64,000 bases of DNA from NCBI RefSeq assembly GCF_900115565.1, contig NZ_FOWW01000006.1:124001-188000 (forward strand). The letters are read 5' to 3'. This DNA is from Amycolatopsis arida (GTDB taxonomy: Bacteria > Actinomycetota > Actinomycetes > Mycobacteriales > Pseudonocardiaceae). The notes under the pieces were generated by a model that made no database searches, was not told the DNA's origin, and was given only the letters and a program-made list of their open reading frames with translations. Of this stretch, positions 18,987 through 26,992 are shown one piece after another. A program made the translations under genes and the position numbers. How positions within the stretch are numbered: position 1 is the first letter of the stretch; every line of letters starts with the position of its first letter.

Positions 18987-19781
18987 TCACAACGCCTTCG
19001 GGGGCACGATCTGCAGGTAGATCGCGGTGAGCACGACGTTGATCAGGAACAGCAGCAGGAAGGTGATGACCACGGCCTGGTTCACCGCGTCGCCGACGCC
19101 CTTCGGCCCGCCCGCCGGGTTCAGCCCGCGATAGGCGGCGACCACGCCGGCGACGAAGCCGTACAGGAACGCCTTGATCTCGCTGACCCACAGGTCCGGC
19201 AGCTGGGCCAGCGCGTTGAAGCTGGCCAGGTAGGCGCCGGGGGTGCCGCCCTGCATGACGACGTTGAAGAAGTAGCCGCCGAGCACCCCGACGACGCTGA
19301 CCAGCCCGTTGAGCAGGACCGACACCACGATCGCGGCGAGCACCCTGGGCACGACCAGCCGCTGGATCGGATTGACGCCGAGTACCTGCATGGCGTCGAT
19401 CTCCTCGCGGATCTTGCGCGCCCCGATGTCGGCACAGACGGCGCTGCCGCCGGCGCCGGCCACCAGCAGCGCGGTGATCAGCGGGCTGGCCTGCTGCACG
19501 ATCGCCAGCGCGCTGGCCGCGCCGGTGAACGACTGCGCGCCGATCTGCTGGGTGAGCGAGCCCAGCTGCAGCGCGATCACCGCGCCGAACGGGATGGCCA
19601 CCAGCGCGGTGGGCAGGATGGTCACGCTGGCGAAGAACCAGCACTGCTGGATCCACTCGCGGAACTGGAACGGCCGGCGCGGGATGGCCCGCAGCACCTC
19701 CCAGGACAGCGTGGACAACCGGCCCACCTGGGCCAGCGCGGCGGAGCCGGGGATCGTCGTCGATCCGCCTGGAGCGCCCAT
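18987..19781 (-). CDS. yrbE4A: YrbE/MlaE-type ABC permease, first subunit (YrbE4A-like)
   Basis: Partner permease of YrbE4B. The 264-residue protein carries the MlaE family segment ADIGARKIREEIDAMQVLG followed by VNPIQRLVVPRVLA, plus five predicted membrane helices. It opens the transport part of the operon, 33 bases after the stop of an SDR gene, so it is likely co-transcribed with the catabolic genes above it rather than having its own promoter. Start at the ATG at 19781 gives the usual family length. Confidence 0.95.
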   Translation of the reverse strand: MGAPGGSTTIPGSAALAQVGRLSTLSWEVLRAIPRRPFQFREWIQQCWFFASVTILPTALVAIPFGAVIALQLGSLTQQIGAQSFTGAASALAIVQQASPLITALLVAGAGGSAVCADIGARKIREEIDAMQVLGVNPIQRLVVPRVLAAIVVSVLLNGLVSVVGVLGGYFFNVVMQGGTPGAYLASFNALAQLPDLWVSEIKAFLYGFVAGVVAAYRGLNPAGGPKGVGDAVNQAVVITFLLLFLINVVLTAIYLQIVPPKAL

Positions 19782-19814
19782 GCCACCTCCGCCGCCCGGT
19801 GTTTCCGTCCGTCC

Positions 19815-20576
19815 TCAGACCTTCAGCGCGTGTGTCGCCGTGGCCCCGCCGTCGGCGACGAACTCGCCGCCCGTGCAGTACGAGCTCTCGTCGCTGGCGA
19901 GGAACAGTGCGAGCTCGGCGATCTCCTCCGGCCGGCCGACCCGCCGCAGCGCGACCTTCCGCCCGACCCAGGAAAGGTCCACCTCCGCGCCACCCGCCGC
20001 ATCCTGCACCATCTTGGTGTCGATCATGCCGGGATGCAGCGAGTTCACCCGGATGTTCCGCTCGCCGAGCTCCAGCGCCGCGACCTTGGTCATCCCGCGG
20101 ATCGCGAACTTGCTCGCGGTGTAGGCGACGAGGAACGGCATCCCGGCCAGCCCCTCCACGGAGGACACGTTGACGATGGCGCCGCCGCCCGCGGCGGACA
20201 TCGGCTCAACGACCGAGCGCATCCCGAGAAACGCCCCCACCTGGTTCACCCGGATCACCCGCTCGTAGTCGGCCAACGTCGTCTCGGCGAGCGCGGAGAA
20301 GTGCAACACGCCGGCGTTGTTGACCAGCACGGTGAGCGCGCCGAACTCGGTCAACGTGCGCTCCACCGCGCGCGCCCAGTCGTCCTCGTCGCCGACGTCG
20401 AGGTGCGTGTAGACCGCCGAGGGGCCGAGCTCGTCGGCCAGCTGCTTGCCCTCGGTGTCGGCCACGTCGGCGACCACCACCTTCGCGCCCTCGGCCACGA
20501 ACCGCCGCGCGGCCGCGGCGCCCTGGCCGCGGGCCGCGCCGGTGACCAGCGCGACCTTGCCCTCGAGCCGTCCCAT
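19815..20576 (-). CDS. Short-chain dehydrogenase, hydroxysteroid-dehydrogenase-like
   Basis: Classical 253-residue SDR using NAD(H): glycine motif TGAARGQG at 13-20, NNAG at 86-89, catalytic Ser138/139, Tyr152 and Lys156 (YTASK), and the C-terminal FVADGG. Overall pattern, including SSVEGLAGMPF, closely resembles Rv2002 FabG3, a 3alpha/20beta-hydroxysteroid dehydrogenase; the comparison is from memory. It lies 11 bases after the aldehyde dehydrogenase gene and just before yrbE4A, which supports a steroid-related substrate. The M. tuberculosis mce4 locus lacks a gene at this position. The exact substrate is not deducible. Confidence 0.82.
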   Translation of the reverse strand: MGRLEGKVALVTGAARGQGAAAARRFVAEGAKVVVADVADTEGKQLADELGPSAVYTHLDVGDEDDWARAVERTLTEFGALTVLVNNAGVLHFSALAETTLADYERVIRVNQVGAFLGMRSVVEPMSAAGGGAIVNVSSVEGLAGMPFLVAYTASKFAIRGMTKVAALELGERNIRVNSLHPGMIDTKMVQDAAGGAEVDLSWVGRKVALRRVGRPEEIAELALFLASDESSYCTGGEFVADGGATATHALKV

Positions 20577-20587
20577 CCGCCCGCCTC

Positions 20588-22102
20588 TCACATCAACTCG
20601 CCGGTCAGCGGCATCAGCACCGACTTCAGCTCGGTGTAGGCCTCGATGGACGACAACCCGCCCTCGCGGCCCAACCCGGACTGCTTGAACCCGCCGAAGG
20701 GCAGGTGCGGTTCGATCTGGAACCCGTTGATACCGATGGTTCCGGCGCGCAGCCGGCGCGACACGCGGAAGGCGCGCTGCGCGTCGGCGGAGAACACCGC
20801 GGCGCCCAGCCCGTACTCGGTGTCGTTGGCCAGCGCCACGGCCTCCTCCTCGTCGTCGAAGGGCACCACGGCCAGCACCGGGCCGAAGATCTCCTCCCTC
20901 GCGATGGTCGCCGTGTTGGGCACGTCGGCGAAGATGGTCGGCGCGACGAAGTTGCCCGCGGCCAGCTCGCCCTCGAGCCGCTCGCCGCCGGTCACCAGCC
21001 GGGCGCCCTCCTCCTTGCCCCGCTCGATGTAGCCGAGCACGCGGGCGAGCTGCCGCTCGTTGATCAGCGGACAGGAGATCACCGAGGGGTCGAACGGATC
21101 GCCGTAGGTCACCGCGGCGGCCATCCCCTGCGCGGCGGTGAGGAAGTCGTCGTAGACGTCGCGCTGCACCAGTGCCCTGGTGTTGGCCACGCACGCCTGG
21201 CCGGACAGGCCCATCGTCACCGCGCCCACCACGGTCGCCGCGGCCACCCCGACGTCCGGGGCGTCGGCGAAGACCAGCGCCGGGCTCTTGCCGCCGAGCT
21301 CCAGCGACACCCGCTTGAGGGTTCCGGCCGACGCCTCGACGATCCGCCGGCCGACCGCCCTGCTGCCGGTGAAGCTGACCTTGTCGACGTCGCGGTGGGT
21401 GATCAGCGCCTCGCCCACCGGGTCGCCGGGTCCGGTCACCACGTTGAGCACCCCGGCTGGCAGCCCGGCCTCGGCGAACAGCTCCACCATGCGCAGCACG
21501 GTGAACGTGGCGTACTCCGACGGCTTGAGCACCACCGTGCAGCCGGCGGCCAGCGCCGGCGCGACCTTCTGCGCGAACAGCAGGAACGGGGCGTTCCACG
21601 GCAGGATCGCGGCCACGACCCCGATCGGCTCGCGGAACGTCATCGCCAGGTGGTCGCCGCCCTGGTACGGCGGCAGGGTCTGCCCGCCGAGCTTGTCCAC
21701 CCAGCCGGCGTGGTGGTCGAACACGTCCGCCGCGGCGCCCACCGACGTGGCGTAGATGCTGCCGCTGAACGACAGCGGCACGGAGTTGTCCAGTGCCTGC
21801 AGCGAACGCAGCTCCTCGTCGTGCGCGCGGAGCAGGTCGGCGAACCGGCGCAGCACGGCGATCCGGGTGCTGGCCCGGGAGTTGGACCAGGTGCCGGAGT
21901 CGAAGGCGCGCCGGGCGGCGGCGACGGCGTCGTCGACGTCGGCCGCCCCGGCGACGGCGAACTCGCCGATCTCCTCCCCCGTCGCCGGGTGGCGGTGGGT
22001 CCAGTTCGCCCCTTCCCGCGCCGGTGTCCACTGGCCGTCGAGGTAGAGCTGGCCGGTCTTCAGGCCGAGCGACTCGCGGTGCGGTCGCACGGTGAGCGTC
22101 AT
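20588..22102 (-). CDS. NAD(P)-dependent aldehyde dehydrogenase
   Basis: A 504-residue class of soluble aldehyde dehydrogenase. Visible catalytic elements: PWNAPF with Asn170, Glu268 in LELGGKSP, nucleophile Cys304 in GQACVANTR, and EEIFGPV and FGGFKQSGLGREGG near the end. It is transcribed with hsd4A, an alcohol dehydrogenase and a second SDR, so a plausible job is oxidising an aldehyde produced during sterol or terpenoid side-chain breakdown. This is inferred; the sequence does not give substrate specificity. The gene is 54 bases below hsd4A. Confidence 0.88.
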   Translation of the reverse strand: MTLTVRPHRESLGLKTGQLYLDGQWTPAREGANWTHRHPATGEEIGEFAVAGAADVDDAVAAARRAFDSGTWSNSRASTRIAVLRRFADLLRAHDEELRSLQALDNSVPLSFSGSIYATSVGAAADVFDHHAGWVDKLGGQTLPPYQGGDHLAMTFREPIGVVAAILPWNAPFLLFAQKVAPALAAGCTVVLKPSEYATFTVLRMVELFAEAGLPAGVLNVVTGPGDPVGEALITHRDVDKVSFTGSRAVGRRIVEASAGTLKRVSLELGGKSPALVFADAPDVGVAAATVVGAVTMGLSGQACVANTRALVQRDVYDDFLTAAQGMAAAVTYGDPFDPSVISCPLINERQLARVLGYIERGKEEGARLVTGGERLEGELAAGNFVAPTIFADVPNTATIAREEIFGPVLAVVPFDDEEEAVALANDTEYGLGAAVFSADAQRAFRVSRRLRAGTIGINGFQIEPHLPFGGFKQSGLGREGGLSSIEAYTELKSVLMPLTGELM

Positions 22103-22156
22103 GATGGCTCCTTCGCGTCGGGGCGGGATCGGTGCGGACGGCTCGCGGGTGGGCGG

Positions 22157-23053
22157 TCAGGGCAGGTCGAGGATCTCGGGTGTGGCGAACATGCGGTCGG
22201 CGTCGCGATCGGCGAAGTAGCCGCCGACGGCACCGGCGAGCTCACCGGTGGTCCAGGTGTCGCCGCCCGCGTCGAACCGGCGCTCGACCGCCGGCGGCGC
22301 GAGCAGCGCGACCATGCCGCCGTGCACCACGAACACCTGGCCGGTGATGCGCTCGGCGGCGGGCGAGGCGAGGAACGCGACGAACGGGGCCACGTGGTCC
22401 ACCGACAGCGGGTCGACCCCCTCGTCCGGAGGTGGGCCGAAGACCGCCTCGGTCATCGCGGTGCGGGCGCGGGGGCAGATGGCGTTGGCGCGCACGCCGT
22501 AGCGGGTGGTCGCCCGCGCCGTGGCGACGGTGAGCGCGGCGATGCCGGCCTTGGCGGCGGCGTAGTTGGGCTGCCCGGCCGAGCCGACCAGGAACGCCTC
22601 CGACGCGGTGTTCACCAGCCGGCCGTAGATCGGTCCACCCTCCTCTTTGGACCGCCGACGCCAGTGCGCGGTGGCGGCGCGGGTGAGCAGGAAGTGACCG
22701 CGCAGGTGCACCCGGACGACGGTGTCCCACTCCTCGTCGGACATCGAGAACACCATCCGGTCGCGCACCACGCCGGCGTTGTTCACCACCACGTCCAACC
22801 CGCCGAAGTGCTCGGTCGCGGCGGCCAGCAGCGCGTCGGCGCAGGCCCGCTCGGACACGTCGCCGGCGACCGCGAGCGCCTTGCCGCCGCGGGCCTCGAC
22901 CTCCTCGACCACCGCGGCCGCCGCCGACTCGGCCAGGTCGTTGACCACGACCGCGGCTCCCGCGGCCGCGAGCGCGAGCGCCTCCGCGCGGCCGATCCCG
23001 GCGCCGGCGCCGGTGACGATCGCGGTCCGGCCGGAGAGTCCCGTCCCGCTCAC
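22157..23053 (-). CDS. hsd4A: Hsd4A-like short-chain dehydrogenase
   Basis: A 298-residue SDR of the 17-beta-hydroxysteroid dehydrogenase type 4 / multifunctional beta-oxidation class: glycine motif TGAGAGIG at 15-22, NNAG at 91-94, Ser151, Tyr164 and Lys168 (YAAAK). A ~45-residue extension past the SDR core is typical of Hsd4A. In mycobacteria Hsd4A acts as a 17beta-HSD and as a beta-hydroxyacyl-CoA dehydrogenase on the sterol side chain, and its gene (Rv3502c) sits between fdxD and yrbE4A, as here. The GTG at 23053 overlaps the alcohol dehydrogenase stop (GTGA). The symbol is given by synteny and length, so moderately sure. Confidence 0.72.
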   Translation of the reverse strand: MSGTGLSGRTAIVTGAGAGIGRAEALALAAAGAAVVVNDLAESAAAAVVEEVEARGGKALAVAGDVSERACADALLAAATEHFGGLDVVVNNAGVVRDRMVFSMSDEEWDTVVRVHLRGHFLLTRAATAHWRRRSKEEGGPIYGRLVNTASEAFLVGSAGQPNYAAAKAGIAALTVATARATTRYGVRANAICPRARTAMTEAVFGPPPDEGVDPLSVDHVAPFVAFLASPAAERITGQVFVVHGGMVALLAPPAVERRFDAGGDTWTTGELAGAVGGYFADRDADRMFATPEILDLP

Positions 23054-24138
23054 GCCACGGTCACCACCTGGCGGATGACATCGGTGCTGCCCTCCCGCAG
23101 CGTGGCCAGCCCGTCGTTGATCTCGGCGAACGTGAGCCGGCGGGAGATCATGCCGTCGAGGTCGAGCAGCCCGGCGCGCCAGAAGGAGATCATCCTGGCG
23201 GTGTCCCGGTGGACGTGCGCGGAGCCGTAGAACGATCCGAGGATCTTCTTGTCGTGTAGGAACAACTCCTGCGCGCTGAACTGCACCATCGCGTCGGCCT
23301 TGCCCGCGCCGACGACCACGACGCTCCCGCCGCGACGGGCGCTGTCCCACGCCGAGCGGATCGTGGCCGGAAGGCCGACGACGTCGAAGGCGTAGTCGAA
23401 GCCCTCGTGCGCAGTGACCGTCTGCTTGAGCTCCTCCAGCCCCTCGGGGGTGGTGGCGTGGGTGGCGCCGAACCGCTTGGCGACGTCGTGCTTGGCGGTC
23501 ACCGGGTCGACGGCGACGATGGTGGTGGCGCCGGCCAGCCGGGCGCCCTGCAACACGGAGACGCCGACGCCGCCGCAGCCGATCACCACGACCGTCGAGC
23601 CGGGCTGGACCCGCGCGGTGTTCAGCACGGCCCCGACACCGGTGAGCACCCCGCAGGCGATGAGCGCGGCCGTCTCGAACGGCACGTCCGGGTCGACCTT
23701 GATGGCGCCGGAGGCCGGTACGACCACCTCGTCGGCGAAAGTGCCCAGCCCCCCGTAGCCGAACAGTGGCGTGTCCCCGCGCCGGAAGCGGGGCGAGGAG
23801 AACGCCGCGATCGCGTGCACGGCGCACAGGTTGGGCTCGCCGCGCAGGCAGCTCGGACAGGACCCGCAGGGCGGGACGAAGGAGACGGTGACGTGGTCGC
23901 CGGGGGTCAGGTGCTCGACGGCCGAGCCGACCTGCAGCACCTCCCCCGCGCCCTCGTGGCCGACCACGCCAGGGGCGAGGGCCGGCAGCGTGCCGTCCAT
24001 GGCGGAGAGGTCACTGTGGCAGATGCCGGAGGCCCGAACCCCGATCCGCACCTCGTGCGGGCCCGGGTCCACCGTCGTGACGTCGTCGCGCAGCTCGAGC
24101 TCGTCGTCGCCGATCGCGTTCAGCACAGCCGCTCTCAC
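23050..24138 (-). CDS. Zinc-dependent alcohol dehydrogenase (MDR family)
   Basis: A 362-residue medium-chain dehydrogenase. Catalytic zinc ligands are visible as Cys40 (GICHSD) and His61-Glu62 (GHEGAGEV). The structural-zinc cysteines are Cys91, 94, 97 and 105 (CGSCPSC, then NLC), and the Rossmann motif is VIGCGGVGVSV. It resembles the mycothiol/NDMA-type alcohol dehydrogenases of mycobacteria. The start is the GTG at 24138, with GGAGG eight bases upstream. A KstR-like palindrome lies 64 bases upstream, between this gene and fdxD. It is inserted relative to the M. tuberculosis locus and may oxidise a sterol-derived alcohol. Confidence 0.88.
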   Translation of the reverse strand: MRAAVLNAIGDDELELRDDVTTVDPGPHEVRIGVRASGICHSDLSAMDGTLPALAPGVVGHEGAGEVLQVGSAVEHLTPGDHVTVSFVPPCGSCPSCLRGEPNLCAVHAIAAFSSPRFRRGDTPLFGYGGLGTFADEVVVPASGAIKVDPDVPFETAALIACGVLTGVGAVLNTARVQPGSTVVVIGCGGVGVSVLQGARLAGATTIVAVDPVTAKHDVAKRFGATHATTPEGLEELKQTVTAHEGFDYAFDVVGLPATIRSAWDSARRGGSVVVVGAGKADAMVQFSAQELFLHDKKILGSFYGSAHVHRDTARMISFWRAGLLDLDGMISRRLTFAEINDGLATLREGSTDVIRQVVTVA

Positions 24139-24201
24139 TCCGACTGCCTCCCTCGGGCCTCGCCGGGGAGCCGCCGTTGGCTCCCCTCTTCCGGCACACA
24201 C

Positions 24202-24215
24202 TAGAATCTGTTCTC
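24202..24215. promoter_or_regulatory. Imperfect KstR-like operator upstream of adh
   Basis: TAGAATCTGTTCTC matches the KstR motif TNNAACNNGTTNNA at the T, AA and GTT positions but lacks the C of AAC and the final A. Its sequence is close to the better site at 24465. It lies in the 105-base gap between fdxD and adh, 64 bases above the adh start, so it could give the adh-hsd4A-mce4 run its own sterol-responsive promoter. Confidence 0.5.
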
Positions 24216-24243
24216 GCGATCAGCAAGGGGCAATTGCCGGGCG

Positions 24244-24435
24244 CTACTCCTTGATGACCAGCGCGTTCCTGGGACAGGAGGCCACTGCTCGCATAACTCG
24301 TTCTACCTCACCGTGCGGAGGATTCGGCTGGACGACGCGCAACTCCTCGTCGTCGTCCAGCTCGAACACGGCCGGGGCGATGCCGATGCACACCTCGTTG
24401 GCCTCGCACAGCGTGCGGTCGACGCTGACCTCCAC
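24244..24435 (-). CDS. fdxD: [3Fe-4S] ferredoxin, FdxD-like
   Basis: A 63-residue ferredoxin with Cys10, Cys16 (C-x5-C) and Cys54 followed by Pro, the three-cysteine pattern of [3Fe-4S] ferredoxins that reduce cytochromes P450. The motif CEANEVCIGIAPAVFELDDD resembles M. tuberculosis FdxD (Rv3503c), which occupies the same place beside fadE26. The GTG at 24435 has GGGAGG five bases upstream. It is divergent from fadE26, and a KstR-like operator lies 30 bases above its start. The redox partner, perhaps a steroid P450, is not in the window. Confidence 0.85.
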   Translation of the reverse strand: MEVSVDRTLCEANEVCIGIAPAVFELDDDEELRVVQPNPPHGEVERVMRAVASCPRNALVIKE

Positions 24436-24464
24436 GGTCGCCTCCCTGCTTCGTGTCGAAAAAC

Positions 24465-24478
24465 TAGAACTTGTTCTA
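24465..24478. promoter_or_regulatory. KstR-type operator between fdxD and fadE26
   Basis: TAGAACTTGTTCTA is a full match to the published KstR consensus TNNAACNNGTTNNA, and is a 14-bp palindrome apart from its centre. It sits 30 bases from the fdxD start and 56 bases from the fadE26 start, in the divergent promoter region. KstR is a TetR-family repressor of sterol catabolism released by cholesterol-derived CoA thioesters; its gene is not in this window. Confidence 0.8.
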
Positions 24479-24533
24479 CACTAGCCCGGCGGGCGAGCCC
24501 GGCACCAGTTCAACGCCCGAGGTGGAGGTTGAG

Positions 24534-25751
24534 ATGCGCATCGGCTACGCGCCGGAGCACGAGCGGCTCCGCGCCGAGCTCCGGTCCTACTTCGCCGAGC
24601 TGATGACCCCCGAGCTGCGCGAGGGTCTGCGTGGCGGGAGTGGGGGTACGCCCGCCACTGGGGGCGGAGTCGGCGGGGGAGAGTACGGCGACGGCACCGC
24701 GTACAAGGAGGTCGTGCGGGCCCTCGGGCGGGACGGCTGGCTCGCGCTCGGCTGGCCGAGGGCCTACGGCGGCCAGGAGCGGTCGATGCTCGACCAGCTG
24801 ATCTTCACCGACGAGGCGGCCGTGGCCGGGGTGCCGGTGCCGTTCCTGACGATCAACACCATCGGGCCGACGATCATGCGGTACGGCACCGACGAGCAGA
24901 AGGCGTTCTACCTGCCCCGCATCGCCAGTGGACAGCTGCACTTCTCCATCGGCTACTCGGAACCGGAGGCCGGCACCGACCTCGCGTCACTGCGCACCCG
25001 CGCGGTACGCGAGGGCGACGAGTACGTAATCAACGGCCAGAAGATGTGGACGAGCCTGATCGAGTACGCCGACTACGTGTGGTTGGCGGTGCGCACCGAC
25101 CCGGAGGCGCCCAAGCACAAGGGGCTGAGCATCCTCGTCGTGCCGACCTCCGCCGAGGGTTTCTCGTGGACCAAGGTGCACACGGTGGCCGGCCCCGGCA
25201 CCAGCGCCACCTACTACCAGGACGTACGGGTGCCGGTGAGCGCGCGGATCGACGAGGAGAACGCCGGCTGGCCGCTGATCACCAACCAGCTCAACCACGA
25301 GCGGGTGGCGCTCACCTCGGCCGCGCCGGTGCGCGCGGCGCTGGCCGAGGTGCGGCGGTGGGCGCGGGAGACGACGTTGCCCGGCGGGCGCAGGGTGATC
25401 GACCAGGAGTGGGTGCGGCTGCACCTGGCCAGGGTGCACGCCTCCGCCGAGTACCTGACGCTGCGCAACTGGAAGATCGCGTGGGCCGCGGCCGAGAGCG
25501 AGCTCGGCCCGGCCGAGGCGTCGGCGACGAAGGTGTTCGGCACCGAGTTCGCCATCGAGGCCTACCGGCTGCTGATGGAGGTCCTCGGCGCCGGCGCGGT
25601 GGTCCGCGAGGGCTCACCGGGCGCGCTGCTGCGCGGCCGGATCGAGCGGCTGCACCGGTCCTCGCTGATCCTCACCTTCGGCGGCGGCACCAACGAGGTG
25701 CAGCGCGACATCGTCGCCGCGGCCGCCCTCGGCCTTCCCGTCACCCGCTGA
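24534..25751 (+). CDS. fadE26: Acyl-CoA dehydrogenase, FadE26/ChsE4-like
   Basis: FAD enzyme for alpha,beta-dehydrogenation of a steroid side-chain CoA ester, expected to act as a heterotetramer with FadE27. The 405-residue product has FTDEAAVAGVPVPFLTINTI, the FAD/substrate segment SIGYSEPEAGTDLASLRT, NGQKMWTS, LNHERVAL and the end motif TFGGGTNEVQRDI. These are strongly reminiscent of M. tuberculosis FadE26 (ChsE4). The ATG at 24534 follows GGAGG by six bases. Residues about 33-49 (GGSGGTPATGGGVGG) are a Gly-rich insertion not expected in the family. It heads an operon with fadE27 and fadD17 behind a KstR-type site. Confidence 0.87.
   Translation: MRIGYAPEHERLRAELRSYFAELMTPELREGLRGGSGGTPATGGGVGGGEYGDGTAYKEVVRALGRDGWLALGWPRAYGGQERSMLDQLIFTDEAAVAGVPVPFLTINTIGPTIMRYGTDEQKAFYLPRIASGQLHFSIGYSEPEAGTDLASLRTRAVREGDEYVINGQKMWTSLIEYADYVWLAVRTDPEAPKHKGLSILVVPTSAEGFSWTKVHTVAGPGTSATYYQDVRVPVSARIDEENAGWPLITNQLNHERVALTSAAPVRAALAEVRRWARETTLPGGRRVIDQEWVRLHLARVHASAEYLTLRNWKIAWAAAESELGPAEASATKVFGTEFAIEAYRLLMEVLGAGAVVREGSPGALLRGRIERLHRSSLILTFGGGTNEVQRDIVAAAALGLPVTR
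24633..24679 (+). repeat. Palindromic in-frame insertion inside fadE26
   Basis: A G-rich segment encoding the Gly-rich insertion. GGCGGG at 24633-24638 pairs with CCCGCC at 24651-24656, and AGTGG at 24639-24643 pairs with CCACT at 24655-24659, giving alternative hairpins. Reading frame is kept. It looks like a small palindromic element that entered the coding sequence; no second copy was noticed in the window. Confidence 0.4.
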
Positions 25752-25810
25752 CCCACGCCCCGGGTGGCGGACCACCCCGCTTCAGACCACGACACGATGG
25801 GACCGTTCGC

Positions 25811-26992
25811 ATGGACTTCTCGTTCACCGAGGCGCAGCGCGACCTCGCCGGACTCACCCGGCGCATCCTCGCCGACAAGGTCACCCCGGAGACGCTGGGC
25901 CGGCACGGCACCGGCGGCCTCGACCGGACACTGTGGACCGAGCTGGCCCGGGCGGGCGTGGTGGACGCCGCGCTGCCCGCGGCCGTCGGCGGCGGCGGGT
26001 ACGGGCTGCTCGAGCAGTGCTCGGTGCTGGTCGAGGTGGGCAGGGCGGTCGCGCCGGTGCCCTACCTGCCCACGGTCACCATGGCCGGCGCGGCGCTCGC
26101 CGAGTTCGGGCCGGGCTCGGCGGCGGCCGGCCAGGTGCTGGAGCGGTGGCTGGTGCCGGTGCTGCGCGGCGCCAGGGTGCTGGCCGTCGCCCTACCGGAC
26201 ACCGGCGCCCGGTGCGGTGTCGCGGCCGAGTGGGACGGCGCCGGCTGGCGGTTGACCGGGGCGCAGACCGCGGTGCCGTTCGGCGCGTTCGCCGACGGGT
26301 TCCTGGTCGCCGCGGACACCCCCGCCGGCGACGCGGTGTTCCTGGTCGACCGCGACGAGCCGGGCGTGGCGGTGGCCGCGCAGGCGGTGGTGGACCACGC
26401 CGACGCCGCGCTGGTCGAGCTCGCCGGGGTGCGGCTCGGCGCGGACGCGGTGCTCGGCACGCCGGGCATCGGAGTCACCGGGTGGCTGCGCCGGCGCGGC
26501 GCGGTCGGGGTGGCCGCCGTGCAGCTCGGAGTGCTGGAGCGGGCGCTGGAGCTGACCGCGGAACACGCCCGCGCGCGCAAGCAGTTCGACCAGGTGATCG
26601 GCGGGTTCCAGGCGGTACGGCAGCGGCTGGCCGACGCCTATCTCGACGTCGAGGCGGTCCGGCTGACCCTGTGGCAGGCGGCGTGGCGGCTGGCGGAGGG
26701 GCTGCCGGCCGACGCCGAGGTGGCCACCGCGAAGTTCTGGGCCGCCGAGGCCGGGCACCGCGTCGCGCACACCTGCGTGCACGTCCACGGCGGCGTGGGC
26801 ATCGACGTCGACTCCCCGATGCACCGCTACTTCGTGGCCGCCAAGCGGGCGGAGTTCACGCTGGGTGGCGCGACCGCGCAGCTGCGGTCGCTGGGCGAAT
26901 GGCTGGCCTCCGCGAGCGAGCTCCCGGACGAACCGGTGAACGCGGTGGCCCGGCGAACGTCGCCGGCGAGCGTTGGGGAGGAGGGAGCATGA
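25811..26992 (+). CDS. fadE27: Acyl-CoA dehydrogenase, FadE27/ChsE5-like
   Basis: Second subunit of the probable heteromeric steroid acyl-CoA dehydrogenase. The 393-residue protein starts MDFSFTEAQRDLAGL and has the acyl-CoA dehydrogenase fold with ARKQFDQVIGGFQAVRQRLAD and the C-terminal HVHGGVGIDVDSPMHRYF. It lacks the strong TFGGGTNEVQRD motif of its partner, in keeping with a diverged, partner-dependent subunit. The ATG at 25811 is 60 bases below fadE26, and its stop overlaps fadD17 (ATGA). The order fadE26-fadE27-fadD17 is that of Rv3504-Rv3506. Confidence 0.85.
   Translation: MDFSFTEAQRDLAGLTRRILADKVTPETLGRHGTGGLDRTLWTELARAGVVDAALPAAVGGGGYGLLEQCSVLVEVGRAVAPVPYLPTVTMAGAALAEFGPGSAAAGQVLERWLVPVLRGARVLAVALPDTGARCGVAAEWDGAGWRLTGAQTAVPFGAFADGFLVAADTPAGDAVFLVDRDEPGVAVAAQAVVDHADAALVELAGVRLGADAVLGTPGIGVTGWLRRRGAVGVAAVQLGVLERALELTAEHARARKQFDQVIGGFQAVRQRLADAYLDVEAVRLTLWQAAWRLAEGLPADAEVATAKFWAAEAGHRVAHTCVHVHGGVGIDVDSPMHRYFVAAKRAEFTLGGATAQLRSLGEWLASASELPDEPVNAVARRTSPASVGEEGA

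Noticed and set aside
9566-19781. Mce1-type (fatty acid or mycolate) importer
   Set aside because: Flanking fdxD, hsd4A, fadE26, fadE27 and fadD17 and KstR-like sites favour Mce4, though only phylogeny would settle it.
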